Shown here piece by piece: positions 1-8,379 of a DNA stretch of 64,000 bases. Origin of the DNA: CAYNRE01 sp964399535 (lineage in GTDB: Bacteria; Planctomycetota; Planctomycetia; Pirellulales; CAYNRE01); contig CAYNRE010000005.1 in NCBI GenBank assembly GCA_964399535.1, positions 186,001-250,000 on the forward strand, in the 5' to 3' direction. The number at the start of each line of letters is the position of its first letter. Position 1 is the stretch's first letter. The notes below the pieces were generated by a model. That model saw nothing but the letters and a program-made list of their open reading frames with translations, was not told the DNA's origin and searched no databases. Made by a program: the position numbers and the translations under genes.

Positions 1-759
1 CGCTCCGGGCCGTGCCGTGCCCCGGCGAGGCCGGTCGCGGCCCCCCAAGGGCGGCAATTCGCCCGGTGTGACTGGCGGCGCCGGACCCCGCGCCGGCCCG
101 GCCGGACCGCGCTGGGTGTCGGCCTCGGCCTTGCGCCGCTGCTCATGCTTGCGCATATGTTCTTGCAGCGGCTTGGCCCCCCCGGCGCGACCGGCGCGAA
201 TGGCGTCGATGGGCAGTTTGATATCGGGCTTTTGCGGAGCGGGTTCGCTCGGCGGCGGCGGCGGGGGCGAGCCGCCACCCGGCAGCGGCGCAAATTTTAC
301 GGCCGGCGGCACCCGCAGCGGCGGCCTGGCGCTCTCGCCCCCAGAGCCGCCTCGGCGCTTCACGTCGATCGGCGGTTTATCCGAGCGCGCGGGCATATTC
401 GGCTTCGTCGGCGGTAACACCGGCGGACGACCCGAGATGCCCCCCGGGGCGATGTAGTCTTCGCGGCGCATGGGGCCCGTGGTGGCCGGGCGATTGAGCG
501 ATGCCGGGGGCGCGGGGGGCGTGGGCGAGAGAATCGGCGGCGGCGCGGGGGCGCTCGGCGATTGCGGGGGAATCGGCGCCGAAGCAGCCGCCGGTCCGCG
601 CGGGCTGGCTAAATAGGCGCGCAGTTTGACCACCTCTTCGTCGGTCAAACTGGCCAGCGCCGACCCCTTGCCGGTGACCCCCGCTTTGGCGCAGATGTCG
701 ACCAGGTCCTTGCTGTCCAGCTTCAGTTCTTTGGCAAGCGCGTAAATGCGTTGAGCCAA
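1..759 (-). CDS. infB: Translation initiation factor IF-2, N-terminal part (cut by window edge)
   Basis: IF-2 is the GTPase that brings initiator fMet-tRNA to the ribosome. Only the first 253 codons are inside the window; the GTPase domain lies beyond base 1. The reading frame opens with a TTG codon at 759-757, preceded by a GAGAG ribosome-binding site. Residues 1 to about 53 form a typical IF2_N module (begins MAQRIYALAKELKLDSKDL, then DICAKAGVTGKGSALASLTD). A long proline/alanine-rich linker follows, containing the segment RREDYIAPGG. No ATG lies near the start, and the module begins exactly at the TTG. It is 252 bases downstream of nusA on the same strand, the usual nusA-infB order. Identification is firm for the family; the start codon is inferred. 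Confidence 0.9.
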   Translation of the reverse strand, partial: MAQRIYALAKELKLDSKDLVDICAKAGVTGKGSALASLTDEEVVKLRAYLASPRGPAAASAPIPPQSPSAPAPPPILSPTPPAPPASLNRPATTGPMRREDYIAPGGISGRPPVLPPTKPNMPARSDKPPIDVKRRGGSGGESARPPLRVPPAVKFAPLPGGGSPPPPPPSEPAPQKPDIKLPIDAIRAGRAGGAKPLQEHMRKHEQRRKAEADTQRGPAGPARGPAPPVTPGELPPLGGRDRPRRGTARPGA

Positions 760-1011
760 GTGCGTTCTCTCCCGCGGCTCCGCTGCCCCACATCGTTCGG
801 GGGCAGGCCGGCCGCCATAACTCGGTCACTAGTTCTCGCTACGAATGCATACACACGTCTCCGCCATGGGGTACGTTGGCTCCGGGCAGCGGTTGGGGGG
901 GAAGGCCCCCCGTTTCCGCACGGCCGGCGCGGACCAAGCCGCTTCCGCTCCCCCCGCGCGCCCGCGGCGGCACCCTGGCCCCGCGACGAGCGGCTCCGCG
1001 GCGCACCGCGT

Positions 1012-2424
1012 TTAGGTCGCCTCCTCGCCCGACGATGCATCGGGAGCTGGCTCTGCCTCGGCCAATTCTCCCGCGGCAATCGTCTCGTCGGCAGCCGGCT
1101 CCTCGGTCTCCGCGATCTCGGTCTCGGGCTGGTCGGTCGCGGCGGCGGCTTCATCGGGCCCGCGCTCGGCGGCGGCCGCGGCAGCTTCGGCCTCGTCGGC
1201 GGCTTCGGCTGCGGCCGTCGCCTCGGCAATCCGCTGCTGCTCGCGCTGCCGACGCCGCTCAACCGCGGCCGCGGCTTCGGCTTCGGCCGCCTTGGACTCG
1301 GCCACCTCGACGATCGACTGGACCTGTTCCTCGCTCAACCCGCCCATCTCCATCAGGGCGTCGGGCTCGATAATCGACAAATCATCGTAGGACAAGAAGC
1401 CCTCGCCGACTAGCTTTTCGCTGAGCCCCTCGTCGACCCCCTCGATCGAGCTGAAGCCCGCCACGGCCCGCTCGATCTGATCGTCGAGCTCTTCGCGGGT
1501 CATAATCTCAATATCCCAACCGGCCAGCTTGCTGGCCAGCCGTACATTCTGGCCCCGGCGGCCGATGGCCAGCGAGAGTTGGTCTTCGCGCACCAACACG
1601 ATGGCCCGGCCCAGCATCTGGCACAGAATCACCTCTTCCACCTCGGCCGGCTGCAAGGCGTTGGGAATCAGCACCTGCATGTCGTCGCTCCAGCGGACGA
1701 TGTCGATTCGCTCGCCCGCCAGTTCGTCGACAATATTCTTGATTCGATTGCCGCGCACCCCGACGCAGGCGCCCACGCAATCGACGCGAGGGTCCATGCT
1801 GGCCACGGCCACCTTGGTGCGGTAACCGGCCTCGCGGGCCATGGCCCGAATTTCGATCACCCCATCGGCGATTTCCGGAATCTCTTGCTCGAACAATCGC
1901 CGCACCAGGTCGGGCCGCACGCGGCTGAGCACGATGCGCACCCGGGTGCCTTGTTTACGCACCTCGTAAATCGTCGCTCGAACCCGCTCGTTGGGGTGGT
2001 GCGATTCACCCGGAATCTGCTCGCTGCGGGGCAGGATGGCCTCGACATTGGTCAGTTGCACGGTGGCGGCGCCTCCCTCGTAGCGCTGCACGGTGCCGGT
2101 CACCAACTGGCCCTTGAGGTCATCGTATTCATCGTACAGGGCGTCGCGCTCTGCCTCGCGGATCTTCTGGATCATGACCTGCTTGGCGGTCTGCGCGCCG
2201 ATGCGCCCCACGGTTTCCTCGGGATCGAGCGGAATACCATTCCGACTACCGGTGATGGTGCCGTCGCGGCGATCGATCTGAACGATGATTTCCTGATCTT
2301 CGCCGTAGTGCTTCTTGGCCGCCGAGATGAGCGCCGCCTCGATTCCCTCGAAGACAATTTCCTTGTCGATGTTCTTATCGCGGTGAATCGAATCGACGAT
2401 TCGCAGCAGTTCGTTGGCATTCAT
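1012..2424 (-). CDS. nusA: Transcription termination/antitermination factor NusA
   Basis: NusA binds RNA polymerase and modulates pausing, termination and antitermination. The 470-residue product starts with the NusA N-terminal domain (MNANELLRIVDSIHRDKNID), then an S1 domain at about residues 105-180 and two KH domains (for example VGACVGVRGNRIKNI and LAIGRRGQNVRLASKLAGWD). A helix-hairpin-helix-like segment near 315-375 follows, and the last roughly 95 residues are very rich in Ala and Glu. The ATG at 2424 has AAAGG about 12 bases upstream. The leader holds a 9-bp tandem repeat (2446-2499). The usual upstream partner rimP is absent; an ABC ATPase gene sits there instead. infB follows. The call is secure. 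Confidence 0.97.
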   Translation of the reverse strand: MNANELLRIVDSIHRDKNIDKEIVFEGIEAALISAAKKHYGEDQEIIVQIDRRDGTITGSRNGIPLDPEETVGRIGAQTAKQVMIQKIREAERDALYDEYDDLKGQLVTGTVQRYEGGAATVQLTNVEAILPRSEQIPGESHHPNERVRATIYEVRKQGTRVRIVLSRVRPDLVRRLFEQEIPEIADGVIEIRAMAREAGYRTKVAVASMDPRVDCVGACVGVRGNRIKNIVDELAGERIDIVRWSDDMQVLIPNALQPAEVEEVILCQMLGRAIVLVREDQLSLAIGRRGQNVRLASKLAGWDIEIMTREELDDQIERAVAGFSSIEGVDEGLSEKLVGEGFLSYDDLSIIEPDALMEMGGLSEEQVQSIVEVAESKAAEAEAAAAVERRRQREQQRIAEATAAAEAADEAEAAAAAAERGPDEAAAATDQPETEIAETEEPAADETIAAGELAEAEPAPDASSGEEAT

Positions 2425-2445
2425 CGGGGCACAGCGCCTTTCACC

Positions 2446-2499
2446 GAATTGTTCGAGTTGTCCGAATTGTTCAAGTTGTGCGAATTGTCCGAATTGTTC
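2446..2499. repeat. 9-bp tandem repeat, six units, in the nusA leader
   Basis: Six consecutive 9-base units are read on the plus strand: gaattgttc, gagttgtcc, gaattgttc, aagttgtgc, gaattgtcc, gaattgttc. The units vary at few positions. The array ends 21 bases before the nusA start codon, so it would be in the nusA mRNA leader. It is much more AT-rich than its surroundings. In one reading frame it would encode an Asn/Ser/Asp repeat, but that frame has no good gene. Its function is unknown. Confidence 0.85.
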
Positions 2500-2541
2500 G
2501 TTCTCACCCGGGTTCGATTCCGCAAAAACCCGGCCGGAACT

Positions 2542-3735
2542 TCAGTACGCTCGTCGCTCCACGACTGGCAGTCGTTCTCCCGTTTGCTGATCGAACCAGT
2601 GACAGGCCCCCGCGGGCCAGCCAATTTGAAACCTAATTCCCGGGCAGTTGCTCGGCGGGCAACTGGCGGCTCGTGCGCCGGCGACCCACCAACGGGCGCC
2701 CGGGGGCGCCGCTGGGCTGAGCCATCGCACGCAATACCAATCTCGCTCGCCGTCGGTCTCCCGCTCGCAAAGCTCAACTTCGGCCGTAAGCCAATCCTCC
2801 GGGGCAGCCTCTCCCGGGGCTAGCCGCACCACGCCCTCTGGCCGGACTCCCAACCGCACCCGACCCCCGAGCGCGGCCCCGGCCACGCTGGCCGGCCAGC
2901 GCCACGCGCTTGCGCCAGCCCGTAACTTGCCGCCGCCGGACTCTGGGTACCAATCTCCGTCGAAGTGGTTCATCCCGCGAGGCCCCAGGAAGCTGGCGAC
3001 CTGCCAGTTGCCTGGCTTGTCGTAAACCTCCTCGGCGGTGCCGGTTTGCAGCACCTGGCCCGGTCCCATCACGGCCACGCGGTCGGCCACGGCCAGGGCT
3101 TCCTCCTGGTCGTGCGTCACGTACAGCGTGGTGATTTGCCACTCCCTCTGTAGTCGCCTCATCGCTCGTCGCAGTTGCTTGCGCCCGGGGGCATCGAGCC
3201 CCGCCAACGGTTCGTCGAGCAGCAATAGCCGGGGCCGCCCCACCAGCGCTCGCCCAAGTGCCGCTCGTCGCCGCTGTCCTCCCGATAGCTCCTGCGGTCG
3301 CCGGTCGGCCAACTCGGCAAGTTCCAAGTCGGCCAACAAGCGCTCGATCCACTGCCGGTCGCTGCTCGCCTGAGTAGCCGCCGGGCCCCTCAGCCTGGAC
3401 AACCACCCGAGCCCAGCCGCGCGCCTCCAGGCCAGCGCTTCGGCCAAATTCTGCCGCACGCTGCGGTGCGGGTACAAAACCTGATCCTGAAACAACATGC
3501 CCACGCCCCGCCGATGTGGCGGAACGCGCGAAACGTCGCGGTCGTCGATCCGAATCTCGCCGGAATCGGGCTCCAACAGCCCGGCGATAAGCCGCAGCAG
3601 CGTGGTCTTGCCACAACCGCTGGGCCCCACCAAAGCCACCAACTCGCCCGGCGGAACGGCCAACCTTACGTTGTCTAAAGCCCGGACCTGGGGACCGAAC
3701 CGCTTCGACACCCCGACCAGTGCAATCGACGCCAT
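2542..3735 (-). CDS. ABC transporter ATP-binding protein, MalK/UgpC type
   Basis: This is the ATPase subunit of an ABC importer, which hydrolyses ATP at the inner face of the cytoplasmic membrane. About 397 residues. Numbered from the alternative GTG at 3738, the parts are Walker A GPSGCGKTT (38-46), signature LSGGQ (151-155), Walker B LLLLDE (171-176) and the switch histidine in VTHDQEEA (209). The last roughly 130 residues resemble the TOBE regulatory domain of sugar/polyol or iron importers. Two start codons are adjacent, GTG 3738 and ATG 3735; I chose the ATG. No permease or binding-protein gene lies beside it, so the substrate cannot be named. nusA lies 117 bases downstream on the same strand. 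Confidence 0.9.
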   Translation of the reverse strand: MASIALVGVSKRFGPQVRALDNVRLAVPPGELVALVGPSGCGKTTLLRLIAGLLEPDSGEIRIDDRDVSRVPPHRRGVGMLFQDQVLYPHRSVRQNLAEALAWRRAAGLGWLSRLRGPAATQASSDRQWIERLLADLELAELADRRPQELSGGQRRRAALGRALVGRPRLLLLDEPLAGLDAPGRKQLRRAMRRLQREWQITTLYVTHDQEEALAVADRVAVMGPGQVLQTGTAEEVYDKPGNWQVASFLGPRGMNHFDGDWYPESGGGKLRAGASAWRWPASVAGAALGGRVRLGVRPEGVVRLAPGEAAPEDWLTAEVELCERETDGERDWYCVRWLSPAAPPGARWWVAGARAASCPPSNCPGIRFQIGWPAGACHWFDQQTGERLPVVERRAY

Positions 3736-3738
3736 CAC

Positions 3739-4243
3739 GGTCGACTTCTCGCCGCCCGAGCGCAGAGCCTCTCCGCAGGCCTCGCCCCTTGAGGTCGAAC
3801 CACCCCAAGCGGATCCGCCCCGCGGATCGTTCCGCCGAATCGAAAATCGTTCTTACGACAGAACTTGGGTTCGCCGTAATCGGTTGAATCTATAGGCGAG
3901 CAAGGGGGGTGTCAAGCCGCCGTACCACTAACCGGAGGGGAATTGCGCCTGGCCATCTGGAATTCTTTCGCCAAGCCCAGCGATCTCACGCCGAATACCC
4001 CTCCATTGGGGAAAATGCGACGGCCCTCACGCAACTCATGAGCTTCCAGGCCAGCCACCCAACCGCCGCATTTCTCGCCGCTTGCCATCCCCAACCTACC
4101 GCAAACGATTCGGACCCTCCCGCTAAAGTCGCGTGGCCGGCTGCCCCGATCAATGTGGTCGCCGCCGGGGGCTCGCAGCCAGCTCGGGCCCGCTCACCGG
4201 GACCGTGCCCGGCAGATCTCGACCGAACACCCAAGGATGGTTC
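3739..4243. other. Divergent intergenic region, no gene seen
   Basis: About 500 bases separate the ABC ATPase (minus) from the helicase-associated gene (plus). Reading frames here are short and biased like shadow frames. An AT-richer patch lies around 3850-3895. The only clear signal is AAGGA at about 4233-4237, the ribosome-binding site for the ATG at 4244. I cannot point to a convincing promoter. Confidence 0.5.
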
Positions 4244-4840
4244 ATGGACGGCGAGGCGGTACGCTCTTCAACCGGCAAGGCGGCGATCGGCTTTTTGACC
4301 GTCGTTGAACACCCCCAACATGGGCTGTTCGGCGGCTACCTGGTGCTGAACGAAAGCGGCCGGCCGCTGGAGTTTCACTGCACCGCACCGGTAAAGCCAA
4401 GTCGTGCTCAGGAAATACTTTATGGACCGACACTGCGCCCCTATCTCTACGGCGAGCAGATTGGCGGAGCGCTGATCAACAAGGCCAAGGTGCGTCCGGC
4501 CGTGGTATGCACCGACGTGGCCCCCATTCTGAGCCTGCGCGATTTCACCGCCCTGCCGGTGGCCTTGGTCGCGCCGAGCGAGACGCCGGAAGAAACCCCG
4601 GTCGCCTCGCCAACCGACAGCGGAGCCAGGTTCCGCGTCGACGCCGGGCACCCTCCGGTGGCTGGGCTGCACCAGTTCACGCTCGGGCAATTCCGGCTAA
4701 CCGTGCCGGTATCGCACGCAGCCGATCGCACGATCATCGCCCGTCATCTGGCCCAGTTCGCCGAGCGGCTCGACCTGTGCGAACCCTTTTCTCGCATTCG
4801 CGAGGCCATCGACGAGGCCCAGCGGGGGAGCGGCCGATGA
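4244..4840 (+). CDS. Protein of unknown function paired with SNF2 helicase
   Basis: The product is 198 residues with no signal peptide or membrane segment, and I do not recognise its family. The N-terminal half (to about residue 110) looks like a compact beta-rich domain, including FGGYLVLNESGRPLEFHCTA and GPTLRPYLYGEQIGGAL. A Pro/Thr-rich linker and a C-terminal part ending in an alpha-helical stretch follow. ATG 4244 is preceded by AAGGA at ideal spacing; a longer frame from 4133 has no ribosome-binding site. The stop overlaps the helicase start (ATGA), so the two genes are almost certainly co-translated and probably act together. Confidence 0.75.
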   Translation: MDGEAVRSSTGKAAIGFLTVVEHPQHGLFGGYLVLNESGRPLEFHCTAPVKPSRAQEILYGPTLRPYLYGEQIGGALINKAKVRPAVVCTDVAPILSLRDFTALPVALVAPSETPEETPVASPTDSGARFRVDAGHPPVAGLHQFTLGQFRLTVPVSHAADRTIIARHLAQFAERLDLCEPFSRIREAIDEAQRGSGR

Positions 4841-6660
4841 CGACCGGCGGGGCTGGGAGCGACGAGGTGCGCTGGGCCCTGAGTTGGCAGGCATCCTCCG
4901 AGGCCCAGGCCGCACCGATCGTCGGCTCCTGGGAGTTCGGCCAGCCGCCTCCGGCCGAGTTCTTGGCTCCCGGCCTACCGCTGCCCATGCGACCGCCGGC
5001 GGTCGCTTCGCTCTCCTGGCCCCGGATCGAGGTATCCGTGCTCTCGCTCCGGCTCGGGTCCGCACCTCCCCGGGTTCACTCTTACGAATTTGTCGAACCG
5101 GTCGACCGCTGGCAGACGAAAACCGACCCGCCACCGCCTCGCGCCGAAATGCTTGCCGTGGCGGGTAGCCAGCCGCCCCCCCTGGCACCGGCCCGCGGCA
5201 AGTTGTTTACCCGACTGCGGCCCCCCAGCGACACCGTGAAGGTCGTCGACCGGCTCTACTACTTGCTTCAACCGCCGCTCGAGGCCTGGCTCAGCGGCGC
5301 GGCGATCGACTTGCCGGCGGCCCCGTTTTCCTACCAGCTCGAAGGCGTGGCATTCCTCTACCCCCGCGTGGCGGCCGTGCTGGCCGACGAAATGGGGCTG
5401 GGAAAAACCATGCAGACGATTCTGGCCATTCGCCTGTTGCTGCGTTCGGGCGAGTTGGCCCGGGTTCTGCTGGTTTGCCCGAAGCCGCTCGTTTCGAACT
5501 GGCAGCGGGAATTCCGGTTCTGGGCCCCCGAGATTCCCCTGGCCGTGGTCGAAGGAGACCAGGCCCGGCGGCGCTGGCAATGGCAATCGGCCGAGGTACC
5601 GGTCACGCTGGCCAACTACGAGATTGTGCAGCGCGACCGCGACTGGGTGGGGGGGGGCCAACGGCCGTACGACCTGGTCGTGCTCGACGAATCGCAGCGG
5701 ATCAAGAACCGTAGCGGCACCACCTCCGAGGCGGTCCGCTCGATTCGCCGCCGCCGCAGTTGGGCCCTCACCGGCACCCCGGTCGAGAACAGCGTCGAAG
5801 ACCTGATCGGCATCTTCGAGTTTATCGCCCCGGGCTATTTACACGGCCAAACCAAGGTGCGCCGCCTGGCCAAGCTGGCGGGCGAGTATGTGCTGCGGCG
5901 CACCAAAGACCAGGTGCTGACCGAGTTGCCCCCCCGGCTCACGCGCGATGCCCGGCTCGACCTCTCGGCGGCTCAGCGCGAAACCTATCGTTTGGCCGAG
6001 GAAGAAGGCGTACTCCGACTGGCCGGCATGGGCCAGGCGGCCACCATTCAGCACGTCTTCGAACTGGTGCTGCGGCTCAAACAAATCTGCAACTTCGATC
6101 CGGCCACGGGCGAGAGCGCCAAGGCCGAGCGATTGGCCGCCGATCTGGAAGAAATCGCCGCCAGCGGACGCAAGGCCATCGTGTTCAGCCAGTGGGTGGC
6201 CACGCTCGAGGAATTGGCCGAACGGCTCTCAGCGCTTGCGCCGCTGGCCTACCACGGCCAGGTTCCCCAGCGCCAGCGCGAGGCCGTGCTCCGCACGTTC
6301 CAGACCGACCCTTGCCGCCCCGTCCTGCTGATGAGCTACGGGGCCGGCGGCGTGGGGCTGAATCTGCAGTTCGCCCAATACGTGTTTCTGTTCGACCGCT
6401 GGTGGAATCCAGCGGTCGAGGACCAGGCCATTTGCCGGGCCCACCGGTTGGGGGCCGCCGGGCCGGTCACCGTCACGCGATTCCTCACGCCACAAACCAT
6501 CGAGGAGCGCATCGACCAGGTGCTCAGCGACAAGCGCGAGCTGTTCGAATCGCTTTTCTCCCAGACCGAGGCCCCGGCCCACCTGGGGCTTTCACGGGAG
6601 GAGATCTTCGGTCTGTTTCGCTTGGCGGTTCCCGCGGGGACAAATAGCCGGGCAAGTTGA
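4837..6660 (+). CDS. SNF2-family DEAD/DEAH-box helicase-like ATPase
   Basis: This is a superfamily 2 ATPase of the Swi2/Snf2 class, which translocates on double-stranded DNA and remodels protein-DNA complexes. The product has 607 residues. The first roughly 150 are not recognisable. Motif I is ADEMGLGKT (about 182-191), motif II is VLDESQRIK (about 281-289) and motif III is ALTGTPVENS. The C-terminal RecA-like lobe has IVFSQW, SYGAGGVGLNLQ and the motif VI region QAICRAHRLG. I see no SWIM zinc finger or HARP domain. The ATG overlaps the preceding stop by four bases and has GGGGAG upstream. The true role could be transcription recycling (RapA-like), repair or defence; the sequence does not decide. 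Confidence 0.92.
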   Translation: MTTGGAGSDEVRWALSWQASSEAQAAPIVGSWEFGQPPPAEFLAPGLPLPMRPPAVASLSWPRIEVSVLSLRLGSAPPRVHSYEFVEPVDRWQTKTDPPPPRAEMLAVAGSQPPPLAPARGKLFTRLRPPSDTVKVVDRLYYLLQPPLEAWLSGAAIDLPAAPFSYQLEGVAFLYPRVAAVLADEMGLGKTMQTILAIRLLLRSGELARVLLVCPKPLVSNWQREFRFWAPEIPLAVVEGDQARRRWQWQSAEVPVTLANYEIVQRDRDWVGGGQRPYDLVVLDESQRIKNRSGTTSEAVRSIRRRRSWALTGTPVENSVEDLIGIFEFIAPGYLHGQTKVRRLAKLAGEYVLRRTKDQVLTELPPRLTRDARLDLSAAQRETYRLAEEEGVLRLAGMGQAATIQHVFELVLRLKQICNFDPATGESAKAERLAADLEEIAASGRKAIVFSQWVATLEELAERLSALAPLAYHGQVPQRQREAVLRTFQTDPCRPVLLMSYGAGGVGLNLQFAQYVFLFDRWWNPAVEDQAICRAHRLGAAGPVTVTRFLTPQTIEERIDQVLSDKRELFESLFSQTEAPAHLGLSREEIFGLFRLAVPAGTNSRAS

Positions 6661-6783
6661 ACTGGCGCCGAGAATCGACCACGATGGGCCAGGTGGCGCC
6701 GACCGCTAGGCGGCCGCCACGACGCTACCCACCGCCCCACGCCCCAGACGTTGCCGGGCCCTGCCCGATCCGGGTTGTTTTCT

Positions 6784-8328
6784 ATGTCGACCACTACCGC
6801 CGTTTCGGTCATTCACCTGCATCCGCGCGATAATGTCGCGGTGGCTGCTCGCAATTTGGCGGCGGGCGAAGTCGTCGAGATCGACGGCCGCCCGATCGAG
6901 CTTTCCCAAGCCGTGGGGCTGGGGCATAAGCTCGCCGTTGCGCCGCTGGCCGAGGGGGAGCCGGTTTACAAGTACGGCCAGATCATCGGCTTCGCCACCC
7001 GGGCCATCGCCGCGGGGCAATGGGTCCATACCATGAACCTGGCGGCGGGGGAATTCTCGCGCGACTATGCCTATGCCAGCCAGGTACCGGCCGACCCCAC
7101 GCCGCTTACGGGCCGCACCTTTCAAGGCTATCGCCGGGCCGATGGCCGGGTAGGTACCCGCAACTATGTGGCCATTATTTCCTCGGTCAACTGCTCGGCA
7201 TCGGTGGCCAAGTACATCGCGGCGCGGTTCGACAAGCGCGCCCTTTGCGATTTTCCCCAGGTCGACGGCATTCTGCCCATTACGCACAAAACCGGCTGCG
7301 GCATGCAATTCGGCGGGGAAGACCATGCCCAGCTCAACCGGGTGCTGGCCGGCTTTGCCCGGCACCCCAACGTGGGCGCGTATTTGCTGGTGGGGCTGGG
7401 CTGCGAAACCGGGCAAATTGCCCACCTGGTCGCCGACCAAGGGCTCGTGCAAATCGGCGGCGGCACGTCGCGCCCCCCCGTGGTGCTTAATCTGCAAGAC
7501 CAGGGAGGCACCGAGCGCACCGTAGAGGCCGGGTTGGCCCGCTTGGCCGAACTTTTGCCCGTGGCCAACGACGTGCGCCGCGAAACCGTTCCGGCCAGCG
7601 AATTGGTGCTGGGCCTGGAATGCGGCGGCTCCGACGGCAACTCGGGCGTCACGGCCAACCCCGCGCTGGGGGCCGCGGCCGATTTGCTCGTGGCGGCCGG
7701 CGGCACCGCCATTCTGAGCGAGACCCCCGAGGTGTACGGCGCCGAACACCTGCTCACGCGCCGGGCTCGCACCCGCGAAATCGGCGAACGACTCATCGAG
7801 CGCATTCGTTGGTGGGAGAAATACACGGCCGCCTTCGGCGTTCAGATCGACAACAATCCCTCGCCGGGCAACAAGGCCGGCGGGCTGACCACGATCTACG
7901 AGAAATCGCTCGGCGCGGTGGCCAAAGGGGGCACCACCGCCCTGAACGGTGTGTACCTTTACGCCGAGCCGGTTCAGGCTCGCGGCTTCGTCTTCATGGA
8001 TTCGCCCGGCTACGACCCGGCCAGCGTCACTGGCATGGTGGCCAGCGGCGCCAACCTGGTGGCGTTCACCACGGGGCGTGGTAGCTGCTTCGGCTGCAAA
8101 CCGGTCCCCTCGCTGAAAATCGCCACCAACACCCCCATGTACGAGCGGATGCTCGACGACATGGACGTCGACGCCGGCGTGATTCTCAAGGGGCAAAGCG
8201 TGGGCCAGGTGGGCCGCGAGATTTTCGAGCTGCTGCTCCAGGTGGCCAGCGGACGGAAGACCAAGAGCGAGGTTCACGGCCTGGGCGAGGAAGAGTTCGC
8301 CCCTTGGAACATCGGCCCCACGCTCTAA
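6784..8328 (+). CDS. UxaA-family hydrolase (altronate/galactarate dehydratase type)
   Basis: Family members dehydrate hexonic or hexaric acids such as altronate or galactarate. The product is 514 residues. It has an N-terminal SAF-like domain (to about residue 85, with HLHPRDNVAVAARNL), a linker, then the UxaA catalytic region with GRVGTRNYVAIISSVNCS, HKTGCGMQFGG and LGLECGGSDGNSGVTANPA. The C-terminal GRGSCFGCKPVPSLKI is typical of the family. Fused SAF plus catalytic halves match the full-length UxaA/GarD arrangement. I chose ATG 6784; an upstream frame start at 6751 has no support. No sugar-acid catabolic genes are adjacent, so the exact substrate is unknown. Confidence 0.9.
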   Translation: MSTTTAVSVIHLHPRDNVAVAARNLAAGEVVEIDGRPIELSQAVGLGHKLAVAPLAEGEPVYKYGQIIGFATRAIAAGQWVHTMNLAAGEFSRDYAYASQVPADPTPLTGRTFQGYRRADGRVGTRNYVAIISSVNCSASVAKYIAARFDKRALCDFPQVDGILPITHKTGCGMQFGGEDHAQLNRVLAGFARHPNVGAYLLVGLGCETGQIAHLVADQGLVQIGGGTSRPPVVLNLQDQGGTERTVEAGLARLAELLPVANDVRRETVPASELVLGLECGGSDGNSGVTANPALGAAADLLVAAGGTAILSETPEVYGAEHLLTRRARTREIGERLIERIRWWEKYTAAFGVQIDNNPSPGNKAGGLTTIYEKSLGAVAKGGTTALNGVYLYAEPVQARGFVFMDSPGYDPASVTGMVASGANLVAFTTGRGSCFGCKPVPSLKIATNTPMYERMLDDMDVDAGVILKGQSVGQVGREIFELLLQVASGRKTKSEVHGLGEEEFAPWNIGPTL

Positions 8329-8379
8329 GCGGCCCCCCCACACGCGCCCTCCAGATGCCGCTTGCCAGGAGCACCCCGG

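Noticed and set aside
2511..2521. GGTTCGATTCC, a tRNA T-loop-like sequence
   Set aside because: The flanking bases cannot form a T-stem or acceptor stem, so it is not a tRNA.
2421..2777. Small protein with Asn/Ser/Asp repeats (NSDNS type)
   Set aside because: It is only a translation of the 9-bp minisatellite joined to an out-of-frame part of the ABC gene, with no conserved part.
1579..2823. 414-codon plus-strand frame
   Set aside because: Antisense to nusA and the repeat; no domain features.
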